The position numbers and the translations under genes were made by a program. Positions 14,382 through 16,243 of a stretch of 16,243 nucleotides of DNA are shown here, piece after piece. The stretch spans positions 1 to 16,243 of the forward strand of contig CAMLEX010000018.1 of assembly GCA_946479055.1 (NCBI GenBank), in the 5' to 3' direction. The notes beneath the pieces are model-generated. The model was not told the DNA's origin. It saw nothing but the letters and a program-made list of their open reading frames with translations, and did no database searches. The first letter of the stretch is position 1. Each line of letters begins with the position of its first letter. Origin of the DNA: an uncultured Bacteroidota bacterium (lineage in GTDB: Bacteria > Bacteroidota > Bacteroidia > Chitinophagales > Chitinophagaceae).

Positions 14382-14942
14382 TTATTGTCTATGAAACCTT
14401 AACGTTTTTAAGGCCATAAGTAGCACCTTTTCATTTTCTGCCTTTAATTTGCGTCCATACAAATTAAACTTTGAGATAGAAGGAACGGAGCCGTGGCCTA
14501 ACCACAAACTGTCAATATATATACCGGTAAGACCCATACCTGGTTCTATTGAGTAAACAATTTTAGCACGGCGTTCGTCAACTGTATCCCAAATGATAGT
14601 GCTTTTTACGACTTTATGTTTATTGCTGTTGTCAAACAAAGTTGGTTTTTCAGCCGTATCATTAGCATCAATGTAATAAGTCTTATTATCCCCATTTTTT
14701 ATTGCTAAATATTCGGTTAAGTCCCACGAGTAAGGACCGATATCAAATTCTAAGGTATCTTTATTGTCTATTGCGATTCGACCTAAACGTGAATCAATAC
14801 CTTGAACTTCAACTTTCTTCCAATTGCTTGGAGTTTCAATTGTGAAAGCTCCAAAGTCAACAGTATTTTTCAATTTTTTCTCTTCATTATTTGTACAGGA
14901 AAATAATATAAATGCAGTAACTGAAAAAATGATTCTCATCAT
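14382..14942 (-). CDS. Putative lipoprotein (cassette gene 2)
   Basis: The 186-aa product begins MMRIIFSVTAFILFSCTNNE, a short hydrophobic signal peptide with a lipobox L-F-S-C. Cys16 would be lipidated. The next residues are NNEEKK; acidic residues soon after the Cys resemble Bacteroidota lipoprotein export signals to the outer face, but this is suggestive only. The mature part (VDFGAFTIETPSNWKKVEVQ, then TLEFDIGPYSWDLTEYLAIK) resembles small PsbP-like or 'surface-exposed beta' lipoproteins in general character; no family is recognised. It is bracketed by an inverted repeat matching at 14 of 15 bases (14369-14383 and 14955-14969), which delimits the cassette. Met1 or Met2 could start it; no promoter was found. 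Confidence 0.8.
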   Translation of the reverse strand: MMRIIFSVTAFILFSCTNNEEKKLKNTVDFGAFTIETPSNWKKVEVQGIDSRLGRIAIDNKDTLEFDIGPYSWDLTEYLAIKNGDNKTYYIDANDTAEKPTLFDNSNKHKVVKSTIIWDTVDERRAKIVYSIEPGMGLTGIYIDSLWLGHGSVPSISKFNLYGRKLKAENEKVLLMALKTLRFHRQ

Positions 14943-14954
14943 ATAGGGGATTTA

Positions 14955-14969
14955 AACATTGCAGCCAAC
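14955..14969. repeat. Cassette-2 boundary box (partner at 14369-14383)
   Basis: AACATTGCAGCCAAC here and GTTGGCTGCAGTGTT at 14369-14383 are reverse complements at 14 of 15 positions. They flank the lipoprotein gene 13 nt before its start and overlapping its stop. In an integron cassette this would be R' and R'' of the same circular attC site. Confidence 0.8.
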
Positions 14970-15157
14970 GGTACGGCTTGGCGATGTGGTGGTATTTGAA
15001 AATCGTCAGCCCGTAACCACTGCTAAATTTATAAATAAAAGTTCATTGTTTATTCTATTGCTCGTTTTATTCGTCGGCTGGAACTGAAGCCGATTAGCGA
15101 ACAAAAAGTTGAGAATATATTCGTCGCCCCGCCATATTGCCAAACCGCCTGTTATGT
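14963..15157 (-). repeat. attC-like spacer between cassette genes 3 and 2
   Basis: On the minus strand the order is box ACATAAC (plus 15151-15157), AGG, arm CGGTTTGGCAATATGGCGG (plus 15129-15147), a long loop, arm CCACCACATCGCCAAGCCG (plus 14974-14992), TACC, then box GTTGGCT (plus 14963-14969). The two 19-nt arms pair at 15 Watson-Crick positions plus one G-T, with three A-C mismatches. This is the R''-spacer-L''-loop-L'-spacer-R' layout of an integron attC, at 195 nt longer than most. Confidence 0.65.
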
Positions 15158-15817
15158 GCCGTTAATTTTAATCTCACGTTTCTCTCCAACTGGATTAGTA
15201 ACTACTGTATATTTATGTGAGCCGTCTTCAAAATCTTCACGAACTGTTTTTGCTTCGGAAAGACTTAACTGAATTGTGTCGTTGTCCGACCAGGAAGTTA
15301 TAATTTCATTGTTTTGCAACAATTGAATTTCCTTTATCTCAGTCAAGGGCAAAGTCATTGGGTCAGTAAAGTCAAAAAGCTTAATAACATAAGGGCAAGC
15401 CCAATAACATCCAATAGTTGCAAGAGTTTTTCCGTCTGGCGATAGATGAAAGTCTGTCCAAATAAAGCCATCTTCATTTGGGGAATACCCAACCATTTTA
15501 CGATTGGTCAAGTCAACCACGGTTTGTCCACCGAAAATATCTTCTGCACAAATTAGATAGTCAATGTTATTTTTTGTCAGCCAAGCATGAAAAAAACGGC
15601 TTTCATTAATAAAGAAGTCAAACACTTTTTCATTTGGAATTTGTTCGTAAACTTCAACCTTGGTCAAATCCAAATTTGGTTCCTTTAACCAGAAATTTGT
15701 TGTGTCTAACCGAAATTTATTTGAAGGTGATATGAAAGTCTCAAGGTCGCCTTTTTGAAATGTTTGCTCGTCAAAGTCTTTTTTAATTTTTGCTCTTATT
15801 TTCTCGATGTAGTTCAC
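15152..15817 (-). CDS. Hypothetical protein with a beta-propeller-like repeat (cassette gene 3)
   Basis: The 221-aa product is cytosolic by appearance, with no signal peptide or membrane segment. The N-terminal 40 residues are charged and helical (MNYIEKIRAKIKKDFDEQTF). The centre (FIWTDFHLSPDGKTLATIGC, then WACPYVIKLFDFTDP) is a WD40/TolB-like repeat 'SPDGKTLA', preceded by GGQTVVDLTNRKMVGYSPNE. Only one or two blades are present, so a full propeller is unlikely. No family is recognised. Its TAA stop (15154-15152) lies inside the ACATAAC box that opens the downstream attC-like spacer, an arrangement often seen in integron cassettes. Boundary repeats TAATGGAACATAAC (15828-15841) and GTTATGTGCCGTTA (15151-15164) match at 12 of 14 positions and frame the gene. 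Confidence 0.78.
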   Translation of the reverse strand: MNYIEKIRAKIKKDFDEQTFQKGDLETFISPSNKFRLDTTNFWLKEPNLDLTKVEVYEQIPNEKVFDFFINESRFFHAWLTKNNIDYLICAEDIFGGQTVVDLTNRKMVGYSPNEDGFIWTDFHLSPDGKTLATIGCYWACPYVIKLFDFTDPMTLPLTEIKEIQLLQNNEIITSWSDNDTIQLSLSEAKTVREDFEDGSHKYTVVTNPVGEKREIKINGT

Positions 15818-15827
15818 TGTCGGGTTT

Positions 15828-15841
15828 TAATGGAACATAAC
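15828..15841. repeat. Cassette-3 boundary box (partner at 15151-15164)
   Basis: TAATGGAACATAAC is the reverse complement of GTTATGTGCCGTTA at 12 of 14 positions. It starts 11 nt upstream of the gene 3 ATG; the partner overlaps the gene 3 stop. Confidence 0.75.
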
Positions 15842-16032
15842 GATCGGGATTTACGAAGTGCCCACGGATGGAGCAGATGCGGGAGCAAAACTTTGTTTTG
15901 CGAAGCAGCTGCGAGAATCTGTGGGTACGTGGAAATTTATCGGGGCATTTTGTAAATCCTCATGTTCACCGCAGGTGACTTGCACAAAGTTCACCGCCCG
16001 ATAAATTTACAAGTAAATCCCGATCGTTCGAC
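15835..16032 (-). repeat. attC-like spacer upstream of gene 3, with nested hairpins
   Basis: AACGATCGGGATTTAC (15839-15854) is the perfect reverse complement of 16013-16028. Between these arms lie further nested stems: GCAAAAC/GTTTTGC around 15885-15901, CCCACGGAT against ATCTGTGGG, and AAATTTATCGGG (15932-15943) against CCCGATAAATTT (15998-16009). No gene is present. The outer boxes are ACATAAC (15835-15841) and GTTCGAC (16026-16032), both on the plus strand. Confidence 0.7.
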
Positions 16033-16113
16033 CGCAATAGCTTAGAGAAAAATACCGGGAGTCCGCAAAGCGGACGAAGGGATTTTTCCTTGTGCAAGGC
16101 ATTGCGGTCGAAC
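16026..16113 (-). other. Gene-less mini-cassette with nested stems
   Basis: CGTTCGACCGCAAT (16025-16038) and ATTGCGGTCGAACG (16101-16114) are perfect reverse complements, the same boundary logic as for genes 2 and 3. Inside are AAAAAT (16048-16053) with ATTTTT (16082-16087) and GTCCGC-AAA-GCGGAC (16061-16075). It has no usable open frame. The inner stem followed by T residues may act as a terminator on the plus strand. Confidence 0.6.
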
Positions 16114-16196
16114 GGCGGGGCTTGCCGAAGGCCGGGCTAATTTAATACTCTTTCAACTTTAATGCAACCCAGGCTTTCGGCAAACCTGTGTTGAAC
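16107..16196 (-). repeat. attC-like site, best formed of the four
   Basis: On the minus strand: box GTTCAAC (plus 16190-16196), ACA, arm GGTTTGCCGAAAGCC (plus 16172-16186), loop, arm GGCCTTCGGCAAGCC (plus 16119-16133), CCGCC, box GTTCGAC (plus 16107-16113). The arms pair at 13 of 15 positions, and the first box fits RYYYAAC exactly. At 90 nt it is within the normal attC size range. Confidence 0.65.
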
Positions 16197-16215
16197 CAAC
16201 ACCTTCGGTGAAGGT
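16188..16215. repeat. Two small perfect hairpins at the right edge
   Basis: GTGTTG-AAC-CAACAC (16188-16202) and ACCTTC-GGT-GAAGGT (16201-16215) overlap by two bases. They continue the palindrome-rich texture of the array. The rest of the window to 16243 shows no gene. Confidence 0.7.
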
Positions 16216-16243
16216 CTTTCCCAATTTCAAATATCCGAACTTG

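Noticed and set aside
15755..15955. A 66-codon plus-strand frame
   Set aside because: It overlaps the start of gene 3 on the other strand and the palindromic spacer; its product has no recognisable features.
13736..16243. CRISPR array
   Set aside because: Repeats are inverted, of unequal length, separated by genes of hundreds of bases, and not direct repeats with regular spacers.
15828..16243. Retron or group II intron RNA
   Set aside because: The region is highly structured, but no reverse transcriptase is in the window and no domain V-type hairpin or msr/msd layout could be recognised.

Overview
The window looks like a chromosomal segment of a Bacteroidota bacterium, probably close to Chitinophagaceae. 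It is AT-rich. Several promoter candidates fit the Bacteroidota -7 pattern TAnnTTTG and Shine-Dalgarno sequences are not evident. The gene content (a PIF1-type helicase with an HRDC domain, a long RecQ with a C-terminal extension, a short tail-less SSB, a GxxExxY protein) also fits. The genus cannot be fixed from the sequence alone.

Layout. 1-3050 is a minus-strand block: a PIF1-like helicase running off the left edge, a frameshifted GxxExxY nuclease-fold gene lying between perfect 29-bp inverted repeats, and ssb. 3260-3640 encodes a small zinc-finger protein. 3728-5727 is a DJ-1/PfpI-family gene split by a complete IS3-family (IS150-like) element at 3807-5239. The element has orfA, orfB, a canonical A_AAA_AAG slippery site and a 10-bp stem 6 nt downstream; removing it with one AAA target copy restores an open frame. 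5748-5984 holds two terminators and tRNA-Phe. RecQ is at 5985-8291 (minus). Divergent from it is a surface-polysaccharide pair, an arabinose-5-phosphate isomerase (SIS+CBS) and mannose-1-phosphate guanylyltransferase, closed by a UUCG-loop terminator. 10823-13694 holds a DEDDy exonuclease, a RidA-like protein, a MmcQ/YjbR protein and a methionine-type aminotransferase, all on plus. A long purine/pyrimidine inverted repeat fills the gap before the RidA-like start.

13736-16243 is different in character. Three unrelated minus-strand orphan genes, one of them a lipoprotein, are separated by 0.2-kb palindromic spacers. The spacers behave like integron attC sites. Within a cassette, the box before the gene is the reverse complement of the box after it (gene 2: 14 of 15; gene 3: 12 of 14; a gene-less mini-cassette: 14 of 14). 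Inside each spacer the next pair of arms also tends to pair, with short unpaired spacers between arms and boxes in some sites. One box, at 16190-16196, fits GTTRRRY exactly. No integrase is visible, so the best working label is a degenerate integron-cassette (CALIN-like) array whose promoter-proximal end would lie beyond the right edge.

The genes do not form one pathway. The DNA-maintenance genes (two HRDC helicases, ssb, recQ, exonuclease) and the sugar-nucleotide genes look like core chromosome. The IS, the repeat-flanked GxxExxY unit and the cassette-like array are the accessory parts.
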